From the NCBI GenBank assembly GCA_019914995.1, contig CM034132.1, forward strand, positions 4,368,501 to 4,432,500: a DNA stretch of 64,000 nt, read 5' to 3'. Numbering within the stretch: the stretch's first letter is position 1; each line of letters begins with the position of its first letter. Both the position numbers and the translations under genes were made by a program. Origin of the DNA: Acanthochlamys bracteata (lineage: Eukaryota > Streptophyta > Magnoliopsida > Pandanales > Velloziaceae). Shown piece by piece: positions 12,501 through 27,500 of this stretch. The notes under the pieces were generated by a model. It was not told where the DNA came from, searched no databases, and was given only the letters and a program-made list of their open reading frames with translations.

Positions 12501-15500
12501 TCATAGGACTAAAAATGTAAATATCAATTATAGAATATCTTCTTTCTCCAATGTTCTCGCTCAACGATAAGAACTTGACTTTACCGAGTTGTTTGTAATG
12601 ACTTTGGGAATGTTTGGATTCACTTATCAAGTGATTTCCATTCCAAAAAAGCAGTTTCACGTTTTCAATAAATTTTTTTACATAATTTTTTTAAAATTGC
12701 AGAATATAGAAAAGTTGTATGTCGTCCAATCTATATATATATATAATTTCTATCATATTTGTAGGTAAAAAAAGTCAGGCTCATTTTTCGAAAAATTTTC
12801 ATTCCAAAAAAACACGTTATCATAAACACTCTGAAACATCCCTTTTGTCTTGTGTGAAATATGAGTTAATAAAAATTTTGATCTGAAGATTGACAAATAA
12901 TGCATGACCAACCAACTACAACAAATAGGTTCAGTGGATAGGAGGAAGATGTAATGTGGTAAATATAGGAATGAACATCTCCATGACGACGTCTAATCAA
13001 TGCAAACATAGCATTAAATCTAGACAGCACACTTCTTGTATAATGTAATGCAAATAATATCAATATATTACAGTGCAATCTGTTGCAATTTAGTGTAGCC
13101 TTGTTCAGTATGTATCTTTGACTAGTACTGATTGGAGTAGACAACTCGTTCATAGAAGGTGAAAATAATTGTTAAGAGAGTAGCTTTTTATCCACAACGT
13201 CCACATAAATGCTTTTGAATTCTCATCGTTAAATTCCTATAAACAATCTTACAAACAATCAATCTTTTTACTCAAAACTTACAGCTCATCTGCAAGTGCA
13301 CCACAACGAGCTTCAGTTCTATCTGAATCTTATATGCTCCCAAGAGCTTTATTAGTTACTTCTAGAATGCCTCTATTTAAGTTTCTTTAAGTAAATCAAG
13401 ATTTTTGTTAAATGAATGTGGATGGAATTCTTCTAGTGGAAACTAGGATAGTCGGCCGGCATTAAAACCGTACTAAACGAATTTAGCTTAATCAAATTGT
13501 TTGACCAAATTAAACAATTTCTCTAAATTAGGGCTGTATGGTTAAACCAGTTGGTCTAATGAAACCAAACTGCCGTAATTGGACATAATAGGCTCAACGA
13601 AGGCAGGTAATTCCATCCAATTTATATGAGTGAGGCAAGCCAGTCTAGCTACACCATGTGATCCTAGCTGAACTATATTGATCAGCTCGGAGAACCTTAG
13701 AGATAATTTTAGGGCTTAACAATGACTTGTGTTGATGATGATGTTAATGAGTACTTGCTAGGGTGGTTGGCCTAGTTTAATCTCTTGAAATAGCTGGAAA
13801 GCTTTGTAGGGATACCGAAAACTTTGTAGGGACACCGGAGAGTTTTCTATGAATGGATTCCGGAATACATTTCTTTAGTTTGATATATCTTGTGCTAAAA
13901 ATGGAATTTTGCAATAATAATTAGGTTACTAATAAGCAATAAAATAACTAACGAAATATTGATGGAACAATATCCCTAGTAATATTTTTAGTAATTTCAT
14001 TAATTTTAGTTATACCAATTATAATTATATTAAAAGTTTAATATAATAAAAATTAATTAAATATCAAAATAATTAATTAAATAATGAATGAACAAATACT
14101 AGTAAAATACATAATAGTATGAAATATTGAATTATTAATATTTAATAACTATTAGAAGTGTTATGACCAATAAAATATTAATTGTAATTAATTTTTTTAT
14201 AAATCATTATTTTTTATCACCTTAATTATGATTATCGGAAATGATCATAATAAATTATATAGGAATATGTGGTGAGGAGTGGGAAAATAGTGAGGATTTG
14301 AAGAACGACTAAGAGGGCCATCACATTTTCATTTCCATTCTTATTTTCACCAAAATTTCTTGAATCTTAACTTTTCAAAAAAATTTCGTTTTCCTACACT
14401 GTTTTGGAGGACCAAATGTAGATTTAGGTTCTTCCGATGACAACGATAGCGAAACTTGCGAAAATATACATGCATTAGCATTGTAGAATGTAATGGATGA
14501 TCGGAGTTTGATGTGATGTCTAAGATAGAAAATAGACAAAATTTAGCGAAATTGAAGAAATGAGAGAAGTAGACGGAAGATAAAGGAAACCACAAGAAAA
14601 CGCAACTAAGAACATTATTCAATAGCCTAAAACTGCGTATACAGATAGTAAGTCTATATTTCTAGTTTCAACTAAAAACTCCTACTAAATGACGATTTGT
14701 GCTGGATATAAACCTAGAAACTAATATTTTTATAAGTAGACCTCATACCACGACCTAAACTTCCTATGAATACTCTCCTATAAATATCTTCTTTCTCCGT
14801 CAGTAATGTGTTTTCAAGAATGTTTAATATTATTGGGAACTCATAGAGATATGTATATCTATTTGTGATTATGTATGCATTTTTTCATTGCGTTGGCTGT
14901 TCTTTTTAATTTGCTTTTTTACTATTTCTTGGAGATACATTACTCATATAATTATCAAGTAAAAGGAGAAATTTGAACTTGTGAGCATTTGGGAGTGCCT
15001 AAGCTAATTATCATTTTGAAATCTAATCTATTGCAGTTGCAGCTTTTTGGTTAGCTTGACTTCAACCTTAAATCACCCAACCTGTAACACCAACTAAATT
15101 CCGTTGGGATTGCTAGAAAACATATCCTATATGAAGTTTGCTAACCTTGGTTAGTTCTTATGGATTTCAGCATCATTTTCAACTAAGTTAACCATCCGTA
15201 GACACAAATGTCATTTAATTGAATAGGGAATCTCTTTTTAGGATCATTTTGGCTATGAAGCTACAATTGTAGCAACACAGACCATCAGTGCTACTGGTGT
15301 AAGAATTAAGTTATGACAAACATATTGATTTCAATTACGTTATGACAATCATATGCCTCTATACTCGTGCAATAGCATCCTGTTCTATCCAAAGAAAGGT
15401 GTGCTGCTTTTTCTTGATGTTATTTATGACTGATGCAATTATGCCTAGTTGAGAAGTATTGGACATAAGCTCCATGTTAATCAGCTCTTAGAGGATGGAA

Positions 15501-18500
15501 TTCCATGTGCGACTGCTATCATATTTGATCTAGGGCTTCACTGATGTATGATATGAAGATACTTGATAATGTTTGCTAAATGAGTTAAGAGTTTTTATAT
15601 GGTAGAATAAATAGCGTAATACTTCATCGTTATTGTTTTTGTCCTAGAAATGTCAGCTATCACAGATTATGTATTGTTTACTAGAAATATTGTTAGCTTT
15701 TCCCTAGTTGAGCTTTCTGGAAAAGATTTAGAAGCAGGATTGTCAAAGTCACTTTCCCACCTAGGATTGTTGGAGGGTTGGTAAAATCAAATCATGGGAT
15801 CGAATTAAAAATTATAAGATTTTTCAAATAACAAAAGGTAACTTGAAATGAATGCATATGTACTGGCAACAATCATCAAGAGATAAATAATGTAAAACTT
15901 GCCTACAACATGGTATAATTCTCTCTAAGCATTTACATAGTGCTTAAGTGGATCATACAGCATGAATTGCATGAAGAAAAATGGTTAATTATGTACAGTA
16001 ATGTAAGTTACATAAGATACATACTATTTGTCAGTAATAGTTGTTTATATTCTTAAAAGCTCCACAAATAGTGAGGAAGAAACAAGAAAAATGAGAGACA
16101 AAAAGAAGCAAAGTTAGAGTAAATGTGCGAACAATTAGTTGTTAGGTCGTAGGGATTGACATGAAAAAATCAAAGTTAGTACACTCAGTTATTTTTGATG
16201 GGATGATAGAGTCAAGTATTTACTAATCTGTTTATGCTCTCTTGTTCCTTTTCATCCTATTGCTTATCAGTCTGCATTGTTGGAGATGTATTTTGGCATT
16301 ATAACTCCATCTTCCACTAAATTTAGGGAGCTTGTTCTGATGTATTTATCTGATTGTTGCAACAGTTGGTGAAGGATGTTCAAGCATGCTCTCTGGAGCT
16401 ATTAAATAGACTATTCTCCTTACATGCTTGTTTGAGTAGGCATGATAGAGGAACAGAGACTGTTATTAATATTTCAAAGCATCTATTGCTTGCCCAGAGA
16501 GAATGTGGCTGTTCTTATTTGCCTGATTATGGGTTGGTTATTCAATATACCACTTCCATTTTCTTCCAGACAGAAATAGAACATGAGCATCTGACTATCT
16601 TGAAGATTTTGATTTTTTTATTGGAATGGAAAACTGAAAAAGGTACGTCAAATTGTCCTTTCCCTCCCTCAGCATATAATACAAAAGTTAATGTTGATTT
16701 GCATTTTCCTTGCAATGCTAAGCAGTCCTCACTCTTTCTACCGAAACATTAAGCCCGTAACTTTCAAGTTCATAGGAAAGCGAGGGATCTCATATAATGT
16801 TGATTCATGTACTTAATTGGACTTTAGCAGCTTAGCTACCTATCAATATGCTCAAAAGGATTTGTTAGCATTGGTTTTTCTCTTTCTTTCTTTCTTTTAT
16901 TTTTTCTGGAATATTTATTTATGTACTGGTATTTTGTAACCCCTCATGTTTAGTTCAGTGGTTGCTGTGATCATATGCAGTCTTGTTCTTGTGGACCTTA
17001 AAACACAATAATCTTCTAATACAATTCCTTTTCTGAAATCTGATTCAGGGTATGATGATAGAGAATATTTCTCCTGCCTTGGTGAAGACCTTCTACTTAT
17101 CCTTCCTGTTATCAACACATTGTCATCTCCTTCTAAGTCTGTCAAAGCCGCTGCTACTCATTTACTTTCTCTAGTAGAAGGCAAAGTGGTAGATCTTTTG
17201 GATGATACAGGGAGGAGCTCAAAGTCTTTTACTACTGAATATTCATCTTTGTACAGGCTTGAGTTAATTCCTAACAGGCTTTTGAACCAACTCTGGTATC
17301 AAGGGGTATTGAAATTTAGATTGTCACAACGTTGTTAACGTGATGCTTTAGTTATATGCATATACCTTAATAACGTGGACCATTTGCAGAAATTCTATCA
17401 TTCCATCTCTCTTACTTAACCAAGTGGTTCTTGGCTGTGTCACATGCAAAATTGTCTACTGTTTGCATTGATTTTTACCATATAATGAATTACTGCTCGT
17501 GCATATTTCTGGTTTATTTTTGCTTCAACGTCTTAGAAACCTCTAGTTGTCTCTAGTTCTTCCTTGTGCAATGTAAGTTGTTCTAGAATTCTTCATTAGA
17601 TTCATTCATCATGGTGATCATGACATTGACTTTTTCTTTCCTTTACCTTTGTTCTTGCTCATTTAAGGAAATCAAGTTGCAAGGTTGCGTCACTAATTGT
17701 TGGCAATACTTAATATCTAGTAGAAGTTAAATTTGGACGAGTTTGGTGGTGTTTATTAAATACTTTTGATGTTACTCAACTTTGTTGGGCAACTATGTTT
17801 TGCTAGGAAGTGCAAATATTATTAATGAAATATATATCAATTTGCTTGTCTTCTTTTATCTGTTTAGTTTTCATGCTTAATATCTATAAATTGACGATAT
17901 AAAGAGTGCACCGTGCTAATTGGTTAGTTGAGCATCATGCCTTGTATTGGAACCTTCTTTCCCATTCTTTTCTTCAGATTTGGCCCCTATGGCTTCTTCA
18001 GTTTTACAATCAATCAAGGAAAAGTAGATGTGATGCTTCATTTAATGTTTCACTCTTTCCAGGAGCAATCAACTTTTACATACTTGGGATACTTTTGCAA
18101 GGTTGAGTCTGCGACAAAGGGTCTCAATCCAGAACAAAAAGATAGGATTTTCAACTTACAGATGGAGTACCTATTAGCTGTTGCCAAATTGAAATCTATG
18201 CCACCCTACAAAAACCAAGGAAAATTATCTTCAGGTCTGTTCATTATATTCACGTTTCTTCTATTACATTGTTAAACATATGGGATTTGTGACAATAACT
18301 TCGGAACATACTCATTTAGGGGTTTATTTGCTGATAAGTTCTGTGGTGCTAACTCTGGTAATGCATCCCATGCATAGTACGTTGGCTACCGAGGCTCTGG
18401 CTTCCCTCGGTGTAATGGAGCCAAAACTGGGAGTTCCATTGTTGCTTGCTGTGCTTTTCTGTATAAGAGTTCTCTGTACGTATGATAGAGACGTACCAAA

Positions 18501-21500
18501 AATACTGGTAAGCTTCAATGTAAATCTGTGTTTTCTAGATGGGAAATGATGTTACTACAGATTCCTATTTGATAGCTAATGCTTTTACCTTGCAATAGAA
18601 GATCAAACTGAATTGTTTGTATTGCTCGTTTGTTTTGTCTTTGGAGTAGCAACTAAAGCTCACCTATTGTTGTTATCTCCATTGTTTCTATTTCGGTGCA
18701 GCTTAAGTTCCTCGAAGTGCTACCACAACTTGCTATCCATGCTGCTGTGGCACCACTGGTTGTGCAGTCATTTTCACAAATGCTGCATGCAGGTGATAAA
18801 TCGTATGTTATCTGACTTGTAATACAAAAGTATCTTTCATTAATTCTAAGATGCAAATGTCAAAGTTTTGATCATTGTTAGGGATAAGTTTGGTTATTTA
18901 GTATAAATATTTTGATTTTACCTTTTGGCTTGCATTTTGGAAGTTATTTAGGTTATTCCCCTTTGAATTCTTGAAGCAGAGCACGCCTATGATAGAAAAG
19001 ACAATCCGTGTGTCTAATGATATACCTTTGCGGTGTGCCTTCATAAGTAGATCAGATGCCAGGGATATAATCCAAAAGTCTGTGAACCATAAAATGTAAA
19101 GTGTGTTCAGCAGGCACGGACGTTGTTGAGAAATTTGGGTCACAAACACATTCTAAGCATGTACAGAAGTGAGTTTTTCTTATCACGCTGGTCGAAAATC
19201 CAAACTTTTGAAGGATTGATGTCCTAAAAGAATGTGGCTAAGATATGGTTTTTCTTTTTCCTTTGATCCTTGCATTTGACACATAAATATTCACATCAAG
19301 TAATGGTTGACAAGAGCTTCTTCTTGAACAATGTATAAGAAAGAATAAATCTTACTTGAGGAAATAAATTAACTTAATACTTTTCTTGATTACTTGATAA
19401 TTTTGCTTGAAGGGCACACTGCACAGCTAAAGATGTAGAGATGGCCGTGGAAGTTTTCTTATATTGTATTGCTTGCAGGGCATCCTTGTCCGTCTCCTTG
19501 CAGTTCATGTTGTAGATTAACCCTTGTAGCTGTTATTATATTTATGGTCACTGGCTAATTATCTTCCTGATGTACTTTCCAGAGTGCTGTATGCAGTGGC
19601 TGTCCGCTTCTTTTGCAAGACATGGTTAGTGACTGATCGAGCATTTGGAAGTTTTCAGGTGGAAAATCTATCGCTTTAGTGTTGATTCAGACCGTATACT
19701 TGCTATGCTTATCTGATTGTTGTGATATCCACAGTTCGTCAGCATGAGGGCAATAGGATGACTGTATACTGAAGCAAAAAGTTGCTATAATGTCATGAAA
19801 AAACTAAAATGTACTTGTCTGATATAATTTAGGAGTCTTAGTTGTTTAGGCATCCATTGCTAGATTAGATGTCAAAAAATATGCGATGATGAATATGTTG
19901 GTGAGTTGGAAGGAATTTGGGAATGAGATACAAGTTAGAAAAGAAAAAGAAAGATAACCAATGCAAGAGGACGAACGTGGCGATAGATTGTAACAGAGAA
20001 AATTCTCGTATGTAGTAAATTTGCTGATTCTACAGATTTTATTTGATAGCACGAGAAGCAATTCCTAAGTTTGTTGGTTGAGTCTTTTGGCGGCACCTAG
20101 CATGCCACTCATTGCTGCGTGCAAATTTTGATATATTGTCTCTCTGCTATCAATCTCTAGTGTTAGGACAATCAACACATCTGATGTTACAGAAAGAGAA
20201 TAAAACATATTTTCTACTTTGTGATACAATATCAGAAGATGCATGTTTGATATCTGGAAGACTGACAAAGCTTCTAGTTTCAATAGCTAAAGTCTACCAG
20301 TAGTGGTTTTGAACAATTGAGACAAGTCTCCATAACTTTGATTTTATTCACCCATCTAAAGCATCACTCTATAAAAAGTCTTGCTAAAGAAAAACGCTCT
20401 AAAGCATCATTATATAAAATTTATATGGGTAAATCTCACCAAATAGCACTCAACTTGTGTGTTCATTTCAAAGTTACCACTCGACGTTCAAATCTTTCAT
20501 GTTAACACTAAATTTCATGCATTTTCAAAATTTACCAATTTATCATTTTTTTGTTCATTATTCCTATGTGGTATTGAAAAAGTAAATTTATACTATAAAG
20601 TTCTTCTAATTACATGTTTATTATTATGTTGTGTTTTTATATTTTTTAATTCACATATGACTAGGTACCAAATTAGACGGCTGGAGCCTGAAGGATAAGA
20701 CAAAGACATTAGAAATTGAGTTACTGAGTTGAAAAAATAATTTTGAAACCTAAGCGACCAGTCATTTGGGAGTTAAACTGAATGTTTGTATTGTTATGAG
20801 ATTAGCTTTGTAAAAGCTCAGGTAAGGCCCAAACTTAAGGTTAGACCAACACTGATCAATACCAAACTCCAACCCAAAGTTTTCAAACCATCAAAATAAA
20901 ATAAATAAATATAACAAGTCACGATTACGACAAAGAAGGATGACAAGGCTACATGTAGCAAATGAATATATACTACTCCGAAGAGGATTTCAAAATGCTA
21001 TAAGCCTACAGACACATCAGCTAATACAACCAATAAGTACTGACTAGCAACAGAGCCAACTTAATGCACGAAAGGTACCATCTTGAGTTATATGGTCATT
21101 GTACGTGAACTGCATCTCAGCACGTCCACTAAACCTGCGTGTAACCTATAACAATTGGAGGAGGCCTAAGAAAGAGATAGTGTTATACCAACCTAGTACA
21201 TGGTTGACCTTAAATGGTAAAAAGAATGTAAAAAATTGCTAGACTAAATTAGTCGAGTTAAATTGTTTTTCTTTTACAGCTAATTGCACTTAAGTTGACG
21301 AATTCTTATTTTTCTTATTTATTTATTTTTGATTCATGCTAATTCATATTTCATAGTCTTTAACCCATTTTTGAACATCTTAAAAGTAGAGGGAATATTA
21401 TTCTAAGTATCTAAACAATCTCTTTTATTTTAAATTTGAAAAACTTTTGTAATAACAATTATTGCCAGCATAAAACATTTTTGTAGTTTTGTAATAGAGA

Positions 21501-24500
21501 ATATTTAATGATACCAAACTTTATTCAATTAACAAATTTGAACAAATAATTTATAATAATATAACTAATTTCTGTAATGCAACATAGGCATAAATGAATA
21601 AATTAATGATGGGTGGTTTATTTCGTGACGTGCAAGAAAGTTTAGAGGTAGAAATGAAGGATTAAAGTTGAGTTATAGTTTTGAAATGAACCCAAAAGTT
21701 GAGTGGAAAAGATAAATGATTTCGAAGTCGATGATTAGTTTGAAATGAACCTAGAAGTTCAGTGGTATTTAGTGATATTTCTAAGCTGTTCCACCGAGGA
21801 AAAGGGGGTTTAACTAAATGAGAAATGAGGGTGTCAACTTTTTCTAAGTTGTTCTGTGGAGAACATGTGTTCTTCTGTTTCTTCTTTTCCTTCTCCTCCT
21901 TTGTGCATGCAGCAGTATATAGAAGGTAAGTACTTCTCGTTAATGTGATTGTATTGTTCTAGAGAGCGTAAATTGAATATAAGAAACATTGATGCAAATT
22001 TGATACGTGTTCATAGCATAAGGCTATTTGGATGGGTTGACGGAGAAAGTATTTTTGTAATAAGAGCTTATGTTAAAGATTTTTAAGATAAGATCTTTTT
22101 GGATTAGTGTTTATATCACTCTATTTTAAAAGTTCAACTAAATTAATAAATTCATCCAAACAAGATCATAAGATTAAAAAAAAAAGATTTGTAAGTCAAA
22201 ATATCAACTGATAAGCACTTTGAATAAGCGTATCCACACAGAACTGAAGTGTTATGGCTTGATACATGATGACCTCACATCTTCAAAATGAAGTTTCAGT
22301 ACCAACGCCCTTGATTCTAAAATTTCCAAGATAATTTTCTGGCGCTGTTCGTTTATATGCAACTACTAGTCTATGCTGCATTGTGTCCGATGATACTGTT
22401 GTGCATTGTTGTGCACTGTGATGGTAAGGCTCTCAAAAGAGGATGACTCCAGAAACTTCAGGTTACACATAAGCTTGTTTATTTTCTTAGTCATGGAGCA
22501 TTTTTTTGTTTTTATGTTTTGAAAATTTTCTTGTGCCATAAGATGGTTTTGGAATGGCGTTGCAGCGGAGGGGAATAGATGTATTTTACTATGCCTTATA
22601 TAGTCTTTTACTCATAAACTAAAAGTTGATTCTTGTTTTGAGCTAGTTTCTGTCAGTTGCTTTTATCGGTCCTATTATGACAGGAAAATTTGGATCCAAA
22701 GTCCATTTCAAATTCAATGTCAGAGAGAGATATTTCTTTGAGTATTGCTGCTTCAGTGCGTGATGTGTGCAAACATAATCCTGATAGAGGAGTTGATCTT
22801 ATATTATCTGTGGCGGTAAATTTATTGAAATTTTAGAGTGTATTAGTTTTTTTTAAATTTCTGAAATTGTTATTTATTCTTTCCATTTGCTTGTTGTTTT
22901 GCAGTCTTTGATTGAGAGCAAGGATTCTGCTCTTCAAGCTCTTGGCTTTGAGTCTCTTGCCCATCTTTGTGAAGCTGATTTAGTGGGTAAAGTTTCTTTT
23001 CTAGTATTGCAGATTGCAATTTTGTTTGGATCTTTTCCTGCTGCAGAAATATAACTATTGAAGTAATGTGCAAACACTAGATTCTGAGTAGGATATCCTC
23101 TGTGTATAAATACTACAATTCCTCATTCACCAATATCAAAGCTAGTTTCACTTTATTATTCCTTGTGCATATTACCAACCAAAATATGTATTGAGATGAT
23201 GAATTAATTTACTCATTTCAGATTTTTACACTGCTTGGGATGTAATCAGAAAGCATATGCAGGATTACTCTTTGGATCCAGTTGTTGCATATAGGTAAGT
23301 GCATTGTTCTTATCATTTTACATTCATATAGAGAGAGAAAAGGTACTCTCAAGTCAATTTGAGAATGTCTTAAATAAGTTGGTTTTTGATGATAGAGGCT
23401 TCAAAGATAAAATATAAACTTTTGATTGTGATTGAGAGGCTGAAAATATGGTAGAAACTATTTTGTAGCAGTTTGGCTACTTATAACTTTTTTTTTTCAA
23501 ATGCTTATTATATAAGCTCCAAAAAACCGTGTAAAATAACCGAGCTTAGAAACCATACCATACGGCAAAGAAATAAGATTTAAACAATAATTTAGTCATG
23601 TAGATTAAATTTCAATCCAATTAGACAATCGGATCATATATATTAAATTTCAACTGTCCATTAGAGCTTATTAATCGGCTGTATAGAGAGGGTATAAGTA
23701 GCCAAAACTTCTCACAATTAGTTTTTACCATGTTTTCATGCTTGAATTATATCTAACAGTTTATATATTATTTTTGAAGCCTCTAATGTAAAAGCCGACT
23801 GAGTTGAGGATAGGCATTCTCAGAAGAGTAGCATCTCTCTCTCTCTCTCTCATTATATCTATGTTTATCGGTGTTTTACTTCCTAGCTTTAGTTTTTTTT
23901 TAAAAACTTTTGCAGCTTGTGCATCTTGTTACAATGGGGTGCATTGGACGCAGAAGCATATGCAATGGCCTCTATACAGATAATCAAAATTCTGTGGGAA
24001 GTTGGAACATTGACAGGTTCTAGGTCTGGGCGTTTTTGGACAAGGGCTCGCGCTTGTGCATTTAAGTCCTTAAGCAAATACGAGGTGTGATTTTGTTTTA
24101 TCAACAAATATTCAATCATATGACATACAATCATGTACCGTCTTTAATTAATTTGCAGGTAGAACATCTTTTGGAAGTTATTCCTGATTTTAAGGAGCAG
24201 AATGTTCGCGTACTTGTTTCTGAGGATAATGTTCAAGTGCTTAAGTCCATGGAAGAATTGCAAATCAAAATACTCAATTATGAACATGTGTTAGTGTGCT
24301 TTTGGTTTTTAAAGTTCTGTCTGACTGATGTTTAGTTGCTTTGTTGAATAACATTGCATCTTAACTGAAGGAATCGTCGAAGGGTGACAAAACCGAAAAA
24401 GTCCATGGTACATAAAGTTGATAAGCTTTTGGAAGTTTTTCCGCAGGTTATGTTTCCTAAAGGTATAACCAAACAATGAAATTACAATAGAACTGCTTAA

Positions 24501-27500
24501 TTAATAGTTGTTAGTTCTGTTTATGGTTCCAATCTGATTAAAGGTGGCTTGGAAAGCTTCATGCATTTTGGCTCTCAATACATTTGTTTGGTAGGTGATG
24601 TATCCAAATAATGGGGAGATAACTGAAGATGTGGAAATTTCCTTTGCTACTACTAGCATGTGACACCAACTTTGATCCTTGTGTTGGAGTTTTAGCTTGA
24701 AAATTCAATTGGAGGCAGCTCGGGATTTCGATTTGTCTCCTCCCAATTGAGCTTAGATAATTCTTAAAACACAGTTGTTTGGAAGTAGATTGGCTTCGAT
24801 AGGCCTTAATATTTATTCCAAAACAATGAAACATGGAAGCTACTAACAATTTGTTGCTATTGCTTAGCAAGTGTTGCTTCTTGTTCTATCCAATACTTTT
24901 TCTTATCCTATTCCTTTCGATAAATTAATAAAATTTGCTTATCAAGCGATTAACTATATAGATAAATTTGTAGGAGGGCTTTTACTTAGAAGGTGTGGAG
25001 CATCTCTCTACCTTCATGTTATTGGGTAGATCTTATGTGTATTAAGGAGTACTCTTTAGTATTATTACTTCCTTGACCCCTTCATGTTTTTCTTAATCGA
25101 TTGTCCATTTTCAGACACCCATGCCAAGACAGTGTATCTCATTCCATCCCGACTTACTTTGGCAATAAAAAAAGAGAACACAAGGAGTACTCTATAGAAG
25201 TACCCATGGTATCTTACTAAGGTTATTCTATTTTCTTCTTTAGAAAGGAGGCCACTATCTACCTATCGTTGGGCTTTTACTTTATCCAGTTGTTTAGGTC
25301 CAATGAGATTTTAAGACTTGATGACATGAAAGATTTTTCAACTTTTGGAAATTGCAATGGACCAAAAGAAGCTGTCCACGGCTCCAAAAGGAAAAGGAAG
25401 AGAGTGATCATTAAGTAGTTGTCCTCTTATCCTGAATTCAAAGGAATTACATTTTGCTTGACTTTTACATGATCTTAGCTTACCACATGCTTAATATAGC
25501 TGGTAGGTTAACGTAAAGGAAACTTTTGGGAAATTCTAACTCCCGAAACATCCACTAATATCAGAAGCTTCTTTTGTACCTCAGTTTTTGCTTGGAAGTA
25601 GTGATCTCTTGGCCTTTCATTATTCTTTTGTTGTCAGAAGGTTCTTTTTTTGTTATTGTTCTCAGCATTTAATTGTTCCCATCCATGGTATTTATGCTCA
25701 GGGAAACAAAAGATCAGTGCTAGTAATTTACCTGGTGCATCTCTATTTTCCTTATTTCTCACTCCTAAAGATTTTCAGAGCCACAGGATAGATAAGGTAA
25801 TCAGATATTATTGTAAAATGGAAAATGGTCATTGTAGTGAAAAAAGTTATCTGGTCTACAATTGTTTGTGATATAACTCCTTTTACATCTTATGCATGAT
25901 CTGTAGGGTTTGCTACATTCTGCTTATGAAGACCTACTTGTTGAAGTTGCCATGTCTCTTCATATTTCAAGGAACATAGTTGTTGCATTCCTTGTGCTGC
26001 AGTCTTGGAAAGCTTTCAGTCAACGATGGTTGAAGGCAGCGACTGCTTTTAGTGAAGCGAGAGTTTCTTCTCAAGTTATTGATGGAAGTTCAGAAGCTGC
26101 AGATAGAATCTTTAAGGTTAAGTTTGAACTTTTTGTGTTACTTTCATTTTTTTATATTGTTCATTTATATCAAGTGTAAAGGCCTGAAAGTTTTGATCTA
26201 AATCATTAAACTTGGTTCTCTTGTTTTGTTTGCATTTTATTTTGGTGGATTTTGAGTATTTGTAGCCAGCAGATGCAAGCTTTGGATTGGAGTACTCCTT
26301 TTCATGTTTGGATTGAAGTACTCCTTTTCATGTTAAAACTTTATATGTGCAGCTGACATATGCATTAAGTAAATTATATTGGTAATTGAAGTCTGAAAAA
26401 ATTAGGTTATGTCAGGCTCTACTGTTTTTTACTCATTTATATGTAGTTATTTTGTTTTGTTTTTTTTCCTCTTTTTTTAAAAAAAAATTTGTGTGTCAGT
26501 CCCTTTTTTTTCTTCTATTAACTTTTATCGTTCTATGAATATGTGCTGTTTTATGCAATTGATAGAGTTTGTGGAGTGAGTCCGTTTCAAAACTCTTTCA
26601 TACTCAACTTTGTAAGAGCTTTCCTTGTCAATCGTGTCATATAATTTAAATAAATTAAATATGATATTTACATTACTTTTACAGTTTAGTTCTTCTGACT
26701 TTGTTATCTGTTAGTTACTTGAATTTAACTTTTTTTATATTCGTTGATTTTCCTTCCAACCACGCATACCCTATTGCAGTATCATTTAGTATTTTCCTTT
26801 TTATATATTTTTGTAATTTTTAGTTTGTTGCTTTCACTCTGTAGATTTTGGTAACAATTTATTTCCAAATTGTTCATTTTACTCTTTCCTGCTAAAAGTT
26901 ACTATTTTTGTCTACTTTTATATCTAATCTTTATTTTGATTTTGATTTTGTGTCCTTGTGATTTGGTACATTTTTTTATTAGTATTGTTTTAGTTTCACG
27001 GCTTCTAAGAAAATTTTCAAAACTCAATATTAAGCCATTTGTGAATCTTTATTATAGTCAAACTCATTTACCTTTTAGAAAGTTACTATCGTGTTTTGCT
27101 ATTACTATCTACATTATATAGTTGACGTCCAATTATACTTTTTGCTTTGTGTTTCTTCTTCATTGTTATTTCAGATTTTATGTTTATTTCAAAAGAGTAC
27201 TATAGTATTTCATTAATTAAAAAATGTTATTAATTGATTTTCTTTAAATATTTGTTAATATTTTTCTATATATTTGTCTCACATAGCAAGTACATATAAC
27301 ATTACCATTAATTTTTTTCTCTCTAATTGTTTTTAGTTCAAGTATGTTTTTTTAAGTTCTTTTTCACATCAATTTATTAGGAAATGTTAAAAATTTTTGT
27401 CTTTACTTCTCTAGATTAAGGCAATCTTTGTAAAATAAGGTAGTTATGATAATTGTATATGCTTTAAATGTAATTTAAAATAAAAGTTTAGAATTAGCTT

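Noticed and set aside
12866..13153. 95-codon - strand open stretch in intron 3, suspected Copia piece
   Set aside because: I tried to match it to RT, integrase and RNase H motifs and found none convincing.
17906..18062. Alternative, longer RST1 exon 6 starting at the acceptor near 17977
   Set aside because: Its phase does not fit the preceding exon (which ends in phase 0 at 17305), whereas the acceptor at 18062 does.
22015..22250. Possible MITE in RST1 intron 9 beginning GGCTATTTGGATGGG
   Set aside because: The right end gives only a weak inverted match and no target duplication, so it is not listed as an element.
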